A DNA stretch of 64,000 nucleotides from Candidula unifasciata (taxonomy: Eukaryota; Mollusca; Gastropoda; Stylommatophora; Geomitridae), in assembly GCA_905116865.2 (NCBI GenBank), contig CAJHNH020001991.1:40001-104000 (forward strand), written 5' to 3'. The position numbers were made by a program, and so were the translations under genes. The notes under the pieces were generated by a model. It searched no databases, was not told the DNA's origin, and saw nothing but the letters and a program-made list of their open reading frames with translations. This document shows positions 23,226 through 34,078 of the stretch, piece after piece (within the stretch, counting starts at the first letter, position 1; each line of letters opens with the position of its first letter).

Positions 23226-23579
23226 GTTGGCGGCTTGTCTCAGGCATCTCATTTTGCAGGTGTTAACTTCGTGTAAGTTAGCTGTTGATAGTGTCCATGT
23301 CTGGCTCTGGTAGCACAGTGGTGGTGTGAATATGCTGTTTATATTTCGTTTCTTGGAGCTCATACTTACGTTTGGATGTCTTAATAACGGTATCAGTCGG
23401 TATATAAGTGCACTGGCTCGTTGGCATTTTGTTTCTTTTTACCTATCTGTTCTCCCGTCCTCTAAGAAAATACTTCCTAGATATTTAAATTCTTTAAGTT
23501 TCTTCAGACACGCATTATTCAACTGGACATGTAACGGACTAGGAATTCTCCTGACCTACAATATTTCAGTTTTAGTAAG

Positions 23580-23800
23580 ATAACTGGTCATTCCTTCGAA
23601 GTCGGAGCGCATCAGCAGGAGAGGGGAGACACCTACAGTCGGTATTCAAATAAGCTGCAGATCTCTAAACCGGATATGCATCAAAATTCTAGTTCTGGAA
23701 CAAAACTAATGTCTAGAAATGGACAAAACACCAGAACTTTCCTTCCTTTACCAGCCGGTAAACGCTAAAACGAAGATAACTGAAAAAAAAATAGCGATTG
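23580..23800 (-). mobile_element. SINE family B, diverged copy
   Basis: Contains ttcgaagtcggagcgcatca, tctagttctggaacaaaact, ccagaactttccttcc and accagccggtaaacg, in the same order as the copy at 20430-20735. Confidence 0.6.
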
Positions 23801-24115
23801 TCCGGACACCTCTCTTATTTCTTCACCGTTCTATTAAATTTTCTTTAGTTCACTTAGGCATGTCCAAATTATTAAGTAACTGAATTTTTATCACGGAAGG
23901 AAAAAAAAAAAAAGATTATTTTCAATATCGCTCGATATTTATTATTACTTATATATACGGTGGGGAAAAAAATAACTCTGTATTTCTCTGCACAATAGTT
24001 TATAGTGTTAATATTCTTCGCTTCTCTGACTGGTTTGGGTAATGTACGGGTGCACAGATTTCTTCCCTTAGATGCACATACAGTAGTAACAACATGTTGG
24101 TTATCGTTATATATT
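23801..24115. other. No gene seen
   Basis: A/T-rich unique sequence with two A-rich runs. Confidence 0.4.
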
Positions 24116-24119
24116 TATC

Positions 24120-24885
24120 ACATCATCAGCATCATCATTAGGTGCCTTGTCGACTAGCGTGGGCGATCATGCCTCTCCACAATCTTCACTCGTTTTCTTC
24201 CTCTATCCCTCCTTCCATAGATCTTTCCAGCGGTCATAACATGTTCCATTTTCCATCTTCTCATAACATGGCCGAAAAAGGAAGACTGTCTCCTTTTGAT
24301 GTCTGTGATAAGTTGTCTTCGGCCTCCCGCCTCTTTCTAAACCTCTTGGTCGTTATATTTGGCTGTCAAAATTTTTCTGTACAACCACATCTCTGAGGCC
24401 GCAGGAGCTTGTTTGGCCTGCCTACCTATTGTCCAGGACTCACAGCCATATGTTAAATCTGGATGTATGTAGCAAGCAAGAATTTATTTTCTCACCTTCA
24501 ATGACAGAGATATATTGCATAAGATGTTCTTCATTTTATAAAATGCAGTTTTTGCCTGTCCTATTCTGTTTCTTTTCTCAGTTATGCAATTTCCACCTGA
24601 TGTTATTCATGTGCCCAGATACTTAAATGTCTGTATTTGTCCCAAAATAACACCACTACTTTTATTACACATTTAGGAATAATTCTGTTCTTTGATAGCA
24701 CCATTACTTCTGTCTTCTCATTATTCAAACTGAGGCCCATTTTTCCACTTTCCACCACCACAATATCTGTCATTTCCTGTAGTTTTTTCTGACTTGTTGC
24801 TATCAAGACTGTGTCATCAGCACAACGTAAACTGTTTATATTATGCCCACAAACCAAACATTTTTTAGAGTAGATATTTATCACA
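24120..24885 (-). pseudogene. LINE 3' region with YADD box relic (FGHVMRR family)
   Basis: On the minus strand the upstream end encodes NSLRCADDTVLIATSQKKLQ, the reverse-transcriptase active-site motif (here CADD for the usual YADD), followed by GLSLNNEKTEVMVLSKNRII. Downstream it degenerates to the FGHVMRR / GKICGRR terminus and a CATCATCAGC tail at 24121. Frameshifts separate the pieces. The 57720-58420 copy is the closest relative. Confidence 0.88.
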
Positions 24886-24899
24886 TCTACTCTAAAAAA

Positions 24900-25310
24900 A
24901 ATTTCTGCATCAGTGTCTTAGGCGTCGCGAACGTGCTTCGTAATGCCGGGGTCGATCCCAGCTGCGGACAATTTCTCTTTCGTTGGGTTTGACAGTGGAA
25001 CCGAGCGCTGACCGTTCAGGAGCAATGGCAAACTTTTGAAGGACAATTGCCTAGAAAAACCACAACAGCAAAAAATGCTGTTGGTTCTGCAACGTCCTGT
25101 AGTGGATACGCAACTATCTCTAAAAATAAGAAGAGATACTTTTGTTTCTAGTACATACTGTATACAAATACCCACCCTTAAAACACACACACACATGCAC
25201 ACTTCAAGTCCACCCATGTCTTCCACGACCTTCGGTCATGTAAAAAAAAAAAAAGGCAGTTCCTCTGTTTATTTTTAACCGTAACGATTAAAAAAAAAAA
25301 AAAGTTAAGT
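24900..25310. other. Low-complexity patches and possible tRNA-like SINE head
   Basis: Around 24915-24960 is a short pol III B-box-like element (ggggtcgatccca). A CA-rich patch lies at 25180-25202, and A runs at 25241-25253 and 25290-25303. No gene is seen. Confidence 0.4.
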
Positions 25311-25311
25311 C

Positions 25312-25595
25312 AGGAGATGTGAACCAGCGTCATTGCACACAGTTAAAAATCATAAGTCCTCTGCCACCAGTGCGGACAGCTGAGAAGAAACTGCCGCCTG
25401 TGTCGCCGTCCGCACGTACCTCTGAATTGACGTTCCTCAATTCACTCCAGAGTGTCAACTCTGGTACCCATTTTCTAGAGGCTGGGTGAGCCCCGGGAAC
25501 CGCCCAGTTTTGAACACTGGCCATGGGCTGCAGCGAGTCGCAGCTGGATTTGAAAGCGAGCCTCCTATCGACTGCGTTAACGCGGCTCAAACGAT
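25312..25595 (-). mobile_element. Possible SINE, shares an end with 10840-11015
   Basis: The left 90 bp match the repeat at 10930-11010 inverted. The right end carries a GC-rich tRNA-like segment (minus: gagccgcgttaacgcagtcg). The body is GC-rich relative to its surroundings. An 86-codon frame crosses it by chance. Confidence 0.5.
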
Positions 25596-25799
25596 GACGA
25601 TAAGTAATTGTATGTATTCTTTTAGATGAAAATGTTTAGCGGATAGCTCGAAAATTCCAATGAAGAGCGACCAGCCGGTCTATCTGGAGCTGAAAGAGTA
25701 AATAAAACATATTACGTTTTGGTAATATGGGGGTTAACTTTCCACACAGACAGTGCTAATTGAAAGATTAGCTGCAGTCGAGTTTTTAATCATCGTCTT

Positions 25800-26165
25800 C
25801 TTATTTTTCTTCTTTACGTCTTGTTTTATCACTTTGGGCGTCGAACGAAATTTAAGGTCCTGCTTAGTGCTCTTCTGACTGCTTCGACCATAGACACATC
25901 GTTGTGCTGTAGAGTTTCTCTGATGTTATCTTGCTATGAATTCTTGGTCCGCCTCTTGCTCTACGTCCTTCTCCTCTTTTGGTATATGCCGTGTATGTTA
26001 TAGCATCAGAAGGCATTCTCTCCAAGTGAGCAAACCATTTGATTAGCCGTCTTTGTATGTAACTTAGAATTGGTTTTGTGCCGACTTGATCTCATATGAC
26101 CTCATTCTTGACTTTATCTCTTCTGGTCACTCCCAGTCTTTCCCAGACACTTCATTTCTTTGTTA
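25800..26165 (-). pseudogene. LINE 3' end (DNIRETLQ family)
   Basis: Minus-strand translation resembles DNIRETLQ, followed by a segment equivalent to MVEAVRRAL. Copies with the same end lie at 48540-48740 and 62990-63260. All begin at a CTTCTTCTT-type tail on the plus strand. Confidence 0.75.
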
Positions 26166-26275
26166 ATAATTTTCTTTTATGTTTTATTGTGACTGACTGC
26201 GTCTGGCACTGGTAGCATAGGTTGAAAATGAATATGCTTTGTATATTTCTTTGTGCCGATTGGATTGCTTTATGC

Positions 26276-27300
26276 CAGTGTTTCCCAAACGTTACTTTTT
26301 TGCGGGGCTTTTTTCCAAATAACATTTTCTCACGGCGCCCTAACCTAAGTAAAAGCACGACTGTTCGTAAGTAAGAGATAAAAACAAATAAAAGTCGTGT
26401 ATCTTCGTTATTTTTTTTCCCTTTATTAACACGAAATTAACAATAAATGTGACGAATGTGCCTGTAAATGACTGAGCATTTTCTCAAGTCGTGGAATAAA
26501 ACTGGACACGGCCACGCACATTTCCCTTTCCACGCTGATTTTTGCTCTTTAATTGCTTTTTATTAAAGCGACTGCAGAAAACCCAGCTTCGCACAAATAC
26601 GATGCAGAAATCTAAACTGAATTAATATCTGCTGAGCCTTATCACTTAGAAGGAGATATTCTTTTACTGAAATCTAAAATTCTGTCAATTCCATCCTGTC
26701 AAATTTTGCTTTTAAACTGTTATCGTAAGATAACCCGATAAGAGTTATAGAGCAATAGGTAATCTATAAATGAAGATATACTTAAAAGAGAACGTCTATA
26801 TTTGGTTAGGAGGGATTACTTTGCCGCCCACCGCAAATTGTATAGGGGGAAGGGTACGCAGTCGCCCTAAAAATTAATTATGGGTGGAGGGGCTAAGCCT
26901 GAGTTCTAGGTTTCGTCGCCCATGTAGCTTGCCGGCAATTGATAAAGCTTTCTCAGAGAGACAGCAAGATGATAGTGTCAATACCATGAACACAAGGTAT
27001 GTTTCTCCAGATGCTTGTCCAAAACGCTTGTAACTAGCGCCGATCGCGCAAGATGTGGTCTTTATTTTGTACCTGGCAGATACATCAGAGCGAGAAAAGG
27101 TTACCATTGCGCGAGACCTCGCGCAGAGGCATATGGATAGAATTATGCCGAGTGATCTCGGGGCCAAAAAAGACAAGTCAAACACGGGGTGCCAAGAAAC
27201 TTTATAATTAGGGGGGGGGGGGGGGGGGGGGGGGGGTGGGAGGGAGGGTTAGGGGGGGGGGGGGGATAATAAAACCTGCACCGCCCTAGCTTGTTGCTGT
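26276..27300. mobile_element. hAT-like element or composite, left end at 26276
   Basis: The left end is cagtgtttcccaaacg, a common hAT terminus, followed by cggggc and cacggcgcccta motifs. A clear right end was not found; the G-rich tract at 27211-27265 and a new hAT-like end at 27334 follow. The 103-codon minus frame at 26874-27185 has no motif I recognise. Confidence 0.45.
27211..27265. repeat. Poly(G) tract with G-quadruplex potential
   Basis: A 26-base G run is followed by tggg, aggg, aggg and a second run of about 14 G. Confidence 0.95.
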
Positions 27301-27333
27301 CTAAAGTCGCCCTAGATTATTGCGGTGGTTTAA

Positions 27334-27640
27334 AGCAGTGTTTCTCAAAATGTTTATATCCGCGACCCACCAAACAGTGGAGACTTTGCAGGCAACCTGT
27401 GTTAACCAAAGCTAGAAACGTAACCTTTTTAACCGTCGGTTGCTTTAATATAACGTTTAACTTGATTTCTGGCATTTGTACCTGTCTGAATCTCATAACT
27501 GAGTTGTTTATCCAGTTAATTCTACATATTACAATCCTGGAAGTGGAAAACTACCATACCCTATCCAGTTATTTGATTAAGCAGAAACTTTTGGTCGCCC
27601 ACCACGGCCCATAATTTGAAAAATAATGTATCAAATGTTT
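27334..27640. mobile_element. hAT-like MITE, imperfect ends
   Basis: Left end cagtgtttctcaaaatgt; the right end reads, inverted, as cattatttttcaaattatgg, alignable over about 14 bp with mismatches. Internal gcgacccacc and gtcgcccaccacgg are typical of hAT ends. Target duplication is not clear. Confidence 0.5.
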
Positions 27641-27904
27641 TTTGGACCTGCAGAAAAATTGTGTGAGAGTCAAGGTTCAGGCTGATACTGCCACTGATGT
27701 AAGTAAGCATGTGTCATTCCACTGGCCATTCGCCGCTTGGTACGTCAGTTAATTGATTTTGTTTTCGTGTGGTTTTGTTTGATTTATGTATGAGCTGATA
27801 AAGGCTCAACTTCACTTTTCATTTGTGTTTGTTATATTGTGAAGGTCGCTGATCAAACTGTTCGTGTGATTTTATATCTTTTCATGATATGCAAGTAAGT
27901 AAAG

Positions 27905-28115
27905 CAGTGGTTGTTAACCGTTTTCAGGTGGCACCCCATGGAATATATGGCAAGACTTCCACGCGCCGTCCCTCTCCCAACTTTAAAAAGAAACAAATAT
28001 GATTAAAATGAGGAAGTAGATGTACAAACTACTCAAGGAATTTTTTATTTTTAAATAAACTGTGGCCCCACGGGATCGGGGAGGGGGTGAGCGCCTCCCA
28101 CGTTGAAAACCATTG
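27905..28115. mobile_element. hAT MITE, 211 bp
   Basis: Left end CAGTGGTTGTTAACC and right end (inverted) CAATGGTTTTCAACG are imperfect inverted repeats of the hAT type. Flanks AAGTAAAG (27897-27904) and AAGTGAAA (28116-28123) match at 6 of 8 positions, consistent with an old 8-bp target duplication. Confidence 0.72.
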
Positions 28116-28129
28116 AAGTGAAAGATTTT

Positions 28130-28790
28130 TTCAAAAATCCAGTGGCGCAACAGGCATATGGTGTTGAGAGGTGGACGAAGTGCATGGGAGATTCATTGCA
28201 AAAGCGAATGGATGTCACTGAGTACAACAAAACCTGGCATATAATATCACGTCTGGTTTGAGAATGAAGGTGGAAGCAGTCACTGTTGACTTCCGCTGGC
28301 TTGAGAATCAGCTGTACACAGGGGACGTAACTGCAACTGACTCACAATGCATGTTGAGAAAGGTGGAGACAGGCATGTTTTGTTTAGAGTGGCAAGCATG
28401 ACTTAGGAGGTCCCGGGTAGTTAGCATCCTTCTGATATTTTCTGCAGGGTATTCTGGTATGTTGGAAAACAAGCAGTCGGATAGATTGGCCGGTTCTGCA
28501 TCACTTGGTGGTGAACTGATGTACGACAAGCTAGAGGGCCCTTTGGGAATAAGTGAACAGTGCAGAGGCACTAACAGATAATTTTGGTCTGAGGAGAATG
28601 ACGCTGCAAGGAGTTACCAGGGGATCTGGCTGACGATATACATTCAAGGGAAAGGCGAGGCGGATATACAATCAAACAGTTACATGTGCCATCAGAGTTG
28701 GAACTCTTCGCTTGCTGCTGAAGATGGGGATGAAGCACTTATGGAGGTGTCCCAAGTGCTGTGATGTCAATTCTTACTCAACACTGGCCA
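28130..28790 (+). pseudogene. LINE RNase H relic
   Basis: Translation fragments include SGLRMKVEAVTVDFRWLENQ, TATDSQCMLRKVETGMF, SGMLENKQSDRLAGSASLGG and LLLKMGMKHLWRCPKCCDVN. They parallel the relic at 259-1019 domain by domain. Stops and shifts occur in each part. Confidence 0.8.
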
Positions 28791-28879
28791 CTTGTTCTGC
28801 TACCCATGCAAGTGCTCTGAAAGCAGCAGTTAACTCCATGGTCATGCCTTACGTGTGTGTCAGGTGTGCGCTACTCATC

Positions 28880-29065
28880 ATCATCATTATGTAGCAGGTC
28901 CTTTGCAGAACGTCGCTCTCATCACTGTCTGTGTGAAAGAAACTCGGTCTCTTGCTAGCTCTCCCGCCTCATGTACTTTCATACTCAAAGAGTCACTTAT
29001 ATCCTGTGCCCATCTTCGTGTTGGTTGGCCCATGCCCCCTCCTTCCTGGTACCATGCTTTCTGGT
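28880..29065 (-). pseudogene. LINE 3' end fragment
   Basis: Starts at catcatcatcattatgtagc, then aggtcctttgcagaacgtcg and cacttatatcctgtgccc. It is the inverted equivalent of the 3' end of 61840-62175. A shorter relative is at 59080-59165. Confidence 0.75.
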
Positions 29066-29299
29066 ATTTTTTTCAGTCCGTCGTGGCGCTTGATATGTCT
29101 AAAATATTTCAGCTTCAGAAATATTTTATACAAATAAAAATTTACATTAAGCGCCACTAACCTCCCTTATTGTTGTGTCCACCCTTAGCATTTAGCCACT
29201 ATACCACAGCAACACATTTGTATTATTAAGCTTTTAAACAAGGCTTGGGTCCTCAAAAAACTTGTAAGGGGCAGAGAAGCTGCCCAATGGTTTATATGT

Positions 29300-29398
29300 G
29301 GCTGCGCTCCAGTAAGCACTCGTAGAATAGCATGAATACGTAATAACAAAAGCACTCGTAGAATTGCATGAATACGTAACAACAAAAGCACTCGTTAT
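29300..29398. repeat. About 39-bp tandem duplication
   Basis: The block aagcactcgtagaatagcatg, then aatacgtaataacaaa, is repeated with 2-3 differences, plus a partial third copy. Confidence 0.85.
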
Positions 29399-29599
29399 GT
29401 GGTAAGTTTTCACCTCTGATATTTTATTTATTCTGCTAGTTTTTACATGTCAAATAAAAATATCACCACTTTATGCTGAAATAATCCCACAGGCATCAGT
29501 GAGTGCCAAAACACTAAATCAACGAAATCTCAAATCCCAGTTCACAGTAAAGGTTCCCCCACCCCCCTACCCCACCTACAGGCGCATTGGGCACACATG

Positions 29600-29820
29600 G
29601 CTTGACTTATATTTTATAGACAAATCTCAACTCAGTGGGTGATGTGATCAACATCATACCGGCCACCTTTACTTCCCAGGACTTTTACTTGGTATCCTTT
29701 TAAGGCTGGGTCGGCCTGGCAGCCAACGTCATAAAAAAAAGTCAAGCTCTGTTCAGATCTGAACCCACAGCCTTCGGATCCACAAGCGAGTGTCTAGCTG
29801 CTACACCTTGACGGCTTCCC
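29600..29820 (-). mobile_element. SINE family A copy
   Basis: Contains tatattttatagacaaatc, aacatcataccggccacctt, tacttcccaggactttta, aaggctgggtcggcctggca, and an inverted tRNA-like head with gatctgaacccacagccttc. Confidence 0.9.
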
Positions 29821-29944
29821 CAGTTTACAGTACATAAACACAAGAAAGCAGATTTAGACAAGTGCTGATAGCTAGTAAGACAAAGATCAAAAATCAAATA
29901 TTTTATCACATTATTTACAAAGGTTAAAAAAAAATAATCAAGCG

Positions 29945-30285
29945 CATGATGTCTCCAAGCATCTCTGTGATTGCCCTTCTCTTTCAAGCTGTTGACTGGA
30001 AGTACTTATAGGTATACCTGTTCAGATATGACCCGTCTTCAGGCATCTCTGTGATTGTCCTTTTCTTTCAAGCTGTTGACTGAGAACTTATAGGTATACC
30101 TGTTCATATATCACCCGTCTCCAAGCATCTCTGTGATTGCCCTTCTCTTCCAAGCTGGTGACTGTGAGTACTTACAGATATACCTGTTCAGATATCACCC
30201 GTCTCCAAGCATCTCTGTGATTGCCCTTCTCTTTCAAGCTGTTGACTGTGAGTACTTATAGGTATACCTGTTATCTCTTCACAGT
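29945..30285 (-). repeat. Four tandem copies of an 84-bp LINE-derived unit
   Basis: The marker aagcatctctgtgattg starts at 29957, 30041 (variant), 30123 and 30207, spacings of 84, 82 and 84 bp. The unit corresponds to the C-terminal coding end (VNSLKEKGNHRDAWR-like on the minus strand) of the LINE that continues at 30285-30400. Confidence 0.9.
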
Positions 30286-30400
30286 CTTCTTGGTGTGTCT
30301 CATGGTCTACTCCCAATAGATTTTTGTTTATGCAGTTTTTCTCTCTGCCATTTACTCTAATGCAGTCTATTAAACGTACACACAGACTATCATACATGCT
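30285..30400 (-). pseudogene. LINE C-terminal fragment
   Basis: Minus-strand frame with LCVRLIDCIRVNGREKNCIN and HETHQEDCEE. Related ends lie at 37560-37760 and 60950-61200. It feeds directly into the 84-bp array. Confidence 0.65.
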
Positions 30401-30569
30401 AAGTTACAGAGGTGAGATGACCATCACTCTTCTTCAACATATATTATTATTAATAGGCTAGGCCCAAGACCTAGAACAATAATGATTTAAAGCAAATTGT
30501 GCCACTACAGAGGATTCCTGGCAGCCATGTTGCTCGGCCATTTGTACATCATGCTTCTGCAGCTTACTG

Positions 30570-30840
30570 ATTCTTCTTTTTCTCCCCATTCACCGACTGT
30601 AAACTCCAGCGGAAAGTTCTGGTTGCTCAACTACTTCTGGACTCAGTCCTGTTCCAGAAACGGAGTGTTGTGTGCACATCTGTTTGACAGGTCTAACTAA
30701 TTTGCATGCAGGCTGTTGGTTCGTTAACTCTCAGGCAGATGTACTCTGACTTCGAAGGAAGACGACTCCTACAACATGGGAGGTAGTGAGTCTTTATGTG
30801 TTCTCCCCACAATGGGACCCCGGAACCCACACTAGGAGCT
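30570..30840 (+). mobile_element. SINE family B copy
   Basis: Begins ttcttctttttctccccatt, then gtaaactccagcggaaagtt, ctggttg, actcagtcctgttccagaaa, and ends near gggaccccggaacccacact. Opposite in orientation to the copy at 20430-20735. Confidence 0.8.
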
Positions 30841-30884
30841 TACTGATTCAAACTCATTAGAGGCTGACACCAGGTGCTCTTACA

Positions 30885-30960
30885 GCAGTGTTTATGAACA
30901 TTTTCACACCCGCGGCACACCAAAACACATAAAACATGATTCAAAGTGCAAGAAACCCCC
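30885..30960. mobile_element. hAT-like terminus
   Basis: Contains cagcagtgtttatgaacatt and then cacacccgcggcacacc, resembling hAT ends. The partner end was not found. Confidence 0.4.
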
Positions 30961-31840
30961 ATCTATATTCTCAAGATGCTTCAGAAATTCTGCTACTGAA
31001 TACAGACACAGACAAAGGCCTTACTGTAAAATAACATGCCTAAAGGACCTTAATCTACACTAAGCAAAAAAAAAAATGCATCTGTTAATCGGAAAAAAAA
31101 TTATTAAAAACAAATCCTCTCCGACAAACAAGTCTGTGATACAGAGTTATGATGAATATATGGCTGTCTGAGTAGAAAACAAGTAAGGAGGCAACATTAG
31201 AAGTGTTCGTCTGAAACTGCTGGTCAATGCATGTGTAGCTTGCTGTAGATTGAGTTAAAAGAACAGAAATAAATATTTGACTTTGTCTGTACGTTTCCCT
31301 TATGGCATCCGCACCACAGCTGAAGTGCTCCTGGGAGAGAGTTTACATGCCAAGGAATGTAGGTTGCTCGCCCAAGAGTCACCACATAGTGCATATGCTA
31401 GCAATTAAATACATTCATAAAACCCAAGCTCTGCCAAGAATCAAATGCAATACTGAATATGTCAGAGGCAATCATTCTGACCTCTTAGCACAGGCGTACG
31501 AGTCAAACCCGAGAGGCTGAGATTAGACAATGGTTCAGTTTCTTGACCAGGCAATGGCAATTCAAAATGAGACTTCATCAAGTGCAAATTCAGGTGGTAC
31601 TGGGGATCTTGTCTATTCATAACCTCTGGTTGTGATACTTTCTTATTCTTCTCTAGTCCTGTTCTGCCTTTGAGCATCGCGTTTTGAAATGGAATCAGGA
31701 GTAAACCTTGCTATGTGCTATGTAGGTGCTGGTATTTATGGCCTCAATTATTCAATTTATCCATCGCTTCAACATGTGGTGTACTGTCTTGTGGTAGTCT
31801 AACACATGTATGAACAATCTGATCTATTTTCTGTAAATGT
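30961..31840. other. No gene recognised
   Basis: Two short frames face each other: plus 31302-31520, with MASAPQLKCSWERVYMPRNV, and minus 31462-31677. Neither carries a recognisable motif or convincing splice context. The segment near 31480-31520 (gtacgagtcaaacccgagag) looks tRNA-like, so part may be SINE. Confidence 0.35.
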
Positions 31841-32800
31841 CACCATCATCACGTGGCATGCAGATTAGCCAAGGCATTTATGTATCTTCCCAGATTTCTG
31901 TCCCTGGTTCTCTGAATCAGTTCCGCTGATGATATTCCTCCATGCCACCATTGCAGTCCATTCATCATCATCTCTCTTAGTCTGCCTCTCCCTCTTCTAC
32001 CGGTGATCTTCCCAGTTGTTACAACATTCTCCATAAACTTCTCCTTCATCGTATGACAAAAAAACAGTGCTTGTTTTTTCTTTATTATAGCTGTATTGTT
32101 TTTTTATATATCCAGAAACCATGAATTCTTAACCCTTTGTCTCGGTACTATGGATACTGCAACCCTTCAGCCTTGTTTTCATGATAAATACTGTGAATCT
32201 GGGAGAAACGTGGCTTTTCTGCCTACCCCCAGGCTTGAACCCGGACCACAAGGAGTTCGTCATCAAGTCAGGTTTAGCCAACTACGCTAGCGAGCCGGGC
32301 TTGTAGCTATATATATTGATCTGATTTTATTAGCTTCCTTCACATAATACTCAGTTACTCTGGCAGTCCAAGGGATTCTTAATATATGTCTGAAAAACCC
32401 ACATCCGCGCCTCCAAAGTCTAATTTTTGCATTCACATTCCATGATTCACTACCATACAGCAATATAGGTTCTACAAAACACTTTAATACTCTCTTTCGG
32501 ACATCTAAAGAGAGTGACCTGTTGCACAAGATGTTCTTCTTTCTGTAAAATGCAGCATTAGCCTAGCCTATTCTGCTCTTAATTTCTGACATTCTTCTTC
32601 CGTCTGACTGTATCCAGATATTTGAATTTGTTGACGGATTACCTTTTTAACCTTCTATTCGAATACCACACTGTGATGAACTTCTTTTCTTTCATACAAC
32701 CATTACCTCCATTTTCTTTATATTCAAGGACCGACCCTTTTTCACTCCCCCTCACTACAATGTCCACTAATTGTTGCAGATCATTTTCATTTTCATTATT
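31840..32800 (-). pseudogene. LINE 3' region split by a SINE-like insertion
   Basis: The upstream part (32800-32306) encodes FVEPILLYGSESWNVNAKIR and FFRHILRIPWTARVTEYYVK, the segment after the reverse transcriptase domain. The downstream part (32060-31840) encodes VTTGKITGRRGRGRLREMMM and WWHGGISSAELIQRTRDRNL. Together they match the FGHVMRR family. About 245 bp of foreign sequence separates them. Confidence 0.85.
32061..32305 (-). mobile_element. tRNA-derived SINE inserted in a LINE
   Basis: On the minus strand the right end reads gcccggctcgctagcgtagt, then a B-box-like ggttcaagcc near 32230, as in a pol III tRNA head. The left part is A/T-rich (tttttctttattatagctgt). It splits the LINE at 31840-32800. 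Confidence 0.65.
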
Positions 32801-33109
32801 TTATGATGATGATCTCTAAATGTAGTTTAGTACTGGTTCTGTCCCATCATACATTTAGCATTCCTCATGAAACAAGACATCTCTTATCTATTCTAAGTAA
32901 CAATAAGAGGTAATGTATATTAACAAGCAGGACCGACATATAAATAAATCCCCAGTGGTGTACTCTGACACAACAGCATGAAGATGACGATGGCCTCCTC
33001 ACTGGTTAGTCTGAAAGTAGCACAAAGCATACATATTTAACTATAAAGTCTGTGCTGTTAGTGACAATAATATCATCATTATCAACACTGGGGTTCCCCG
33101 TGTGGGTTC

Positions 33110-33190
33110 TGGGGGCTCATTTTTGTGGGAGGAAAAAAAGCATTCTCCTAACAAGTAAAGGACCCTTTTCTATGCCTTTAGACAAACCTT
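33110..33190 (-). mobile_element. SINE family A 3'-end fragment
   Basis: Contains aagtaaaggacccttttcta then tgcctttag, the 3' tail motif of family A, truncated by the neighbouring MITE region. Confidence 0.65.
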
Positions 33191-33226
33191 TCCCGAAAAT
33201 TGTAAGATGTCACACATGTATATCCA

Positions 33227-33372
33227 TTAACTCTTTCTGTCCCAAGAAACCCACCATACATTCATATGTTCCTATCTAGAAGCCCAGTAAACGCAGGATG
33301 TGCAGATTTTATGCCTCTCTTTACTACACTTTAGGCCTCTGGTGCTTAACCCCATGGGACCGAAAGAGTTAA
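33227..33372. mobile_element. piggyBac-like MITE, 146 bp
   Basis: TTAA-bounded element with left end TTAACTCTTTCTGTCCCA and right end (inverted) TTAACTCTTTCGGTCCCA, identical at 17 of 18 positions. Its terminal motif TTAACTCTTT is shared with the element at 21883-22779. Confidence 0.85.
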
Positions 33373-33749
33373 ATACTTCTTCTATTATAGTCTGAAATCC
33401 TAGCAACCATTCTCAATGACTGTGTATAAGTGAAAAAGTAAAGGACCTTTTACGTGCTAGTAGTGCTGCAGAAAGAAACCGAACACAATGAGCTGTGGAG
33501 AGGAGACACCGGAGAGTAAAACTGCCTCACAACGAGGGAGTATCTGCTTTTGTGTGTATCCTGTGTGGCAAAGACTGCCATTCCCGCATCGGACTTTACA
33601 GTCACAGCAGATGCTGTTCCCAAAGCCAGCGGCACATCTCCATAGTCCCCCGGGACTGACGGATGCCATTGAGCCATTGAGTGCTGCAGGCATGTGTGCT
33701 AAACTCATTTATTTATTCTTCTTCTGTCACTTCACTTGAAATAGATTAT
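33373..33749. other. No gene recognised
   Basis: Contains overlapping frames on both strands near 33450-33740 (GC-rich locally), with no recognisable motif. Confidence 0.3.
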
Positions 33750-34078
33750 CTAAATTTGCAATGTTGTTTCTAGTATGAACTTTGCCGTCTGTTGTAATTT
33801 AATCAGTGACCTGTAAAGTTTGGCTTGCACCGGTGTTTCTCTTGGCCAAAAGTTTTGCCTTAATATGTTGCATTTGGGACCGTCTTGGAGGACGTGATCT
33901 GTTGTCTCAGGTGCCAATGCATATGTACACATGGCCAATTCACCAATCTTAAATTATGTCTACATGTGGCTGCAGAGTCTATTGTGTCCTGTTCTAAGGT
34001 TAAAAATAATGACTTGCTCTGGTCTATCCATTATATACAGTAATCGTAATGTGCCAGTTTTTTTCCCCATATAAAACT
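33750..34078 (-). pseudogene. LINE RNase H downstream fragment
   Basis: Minus-strand pieces MCTYALAPETTDHVLQDGPK and FWPRETPVQAKLYRSLIKLQ match the terminus of the better copy at 46100-46870 (MSTYGLAPETTDHA). Confidence 0.8.

Noticed and set aside
26874..27185. 103-codon minus frame
   Set aside because: Located between hAT-like ends and a poly(G) tract; could be transposon-derived but no transposase motif can be named.
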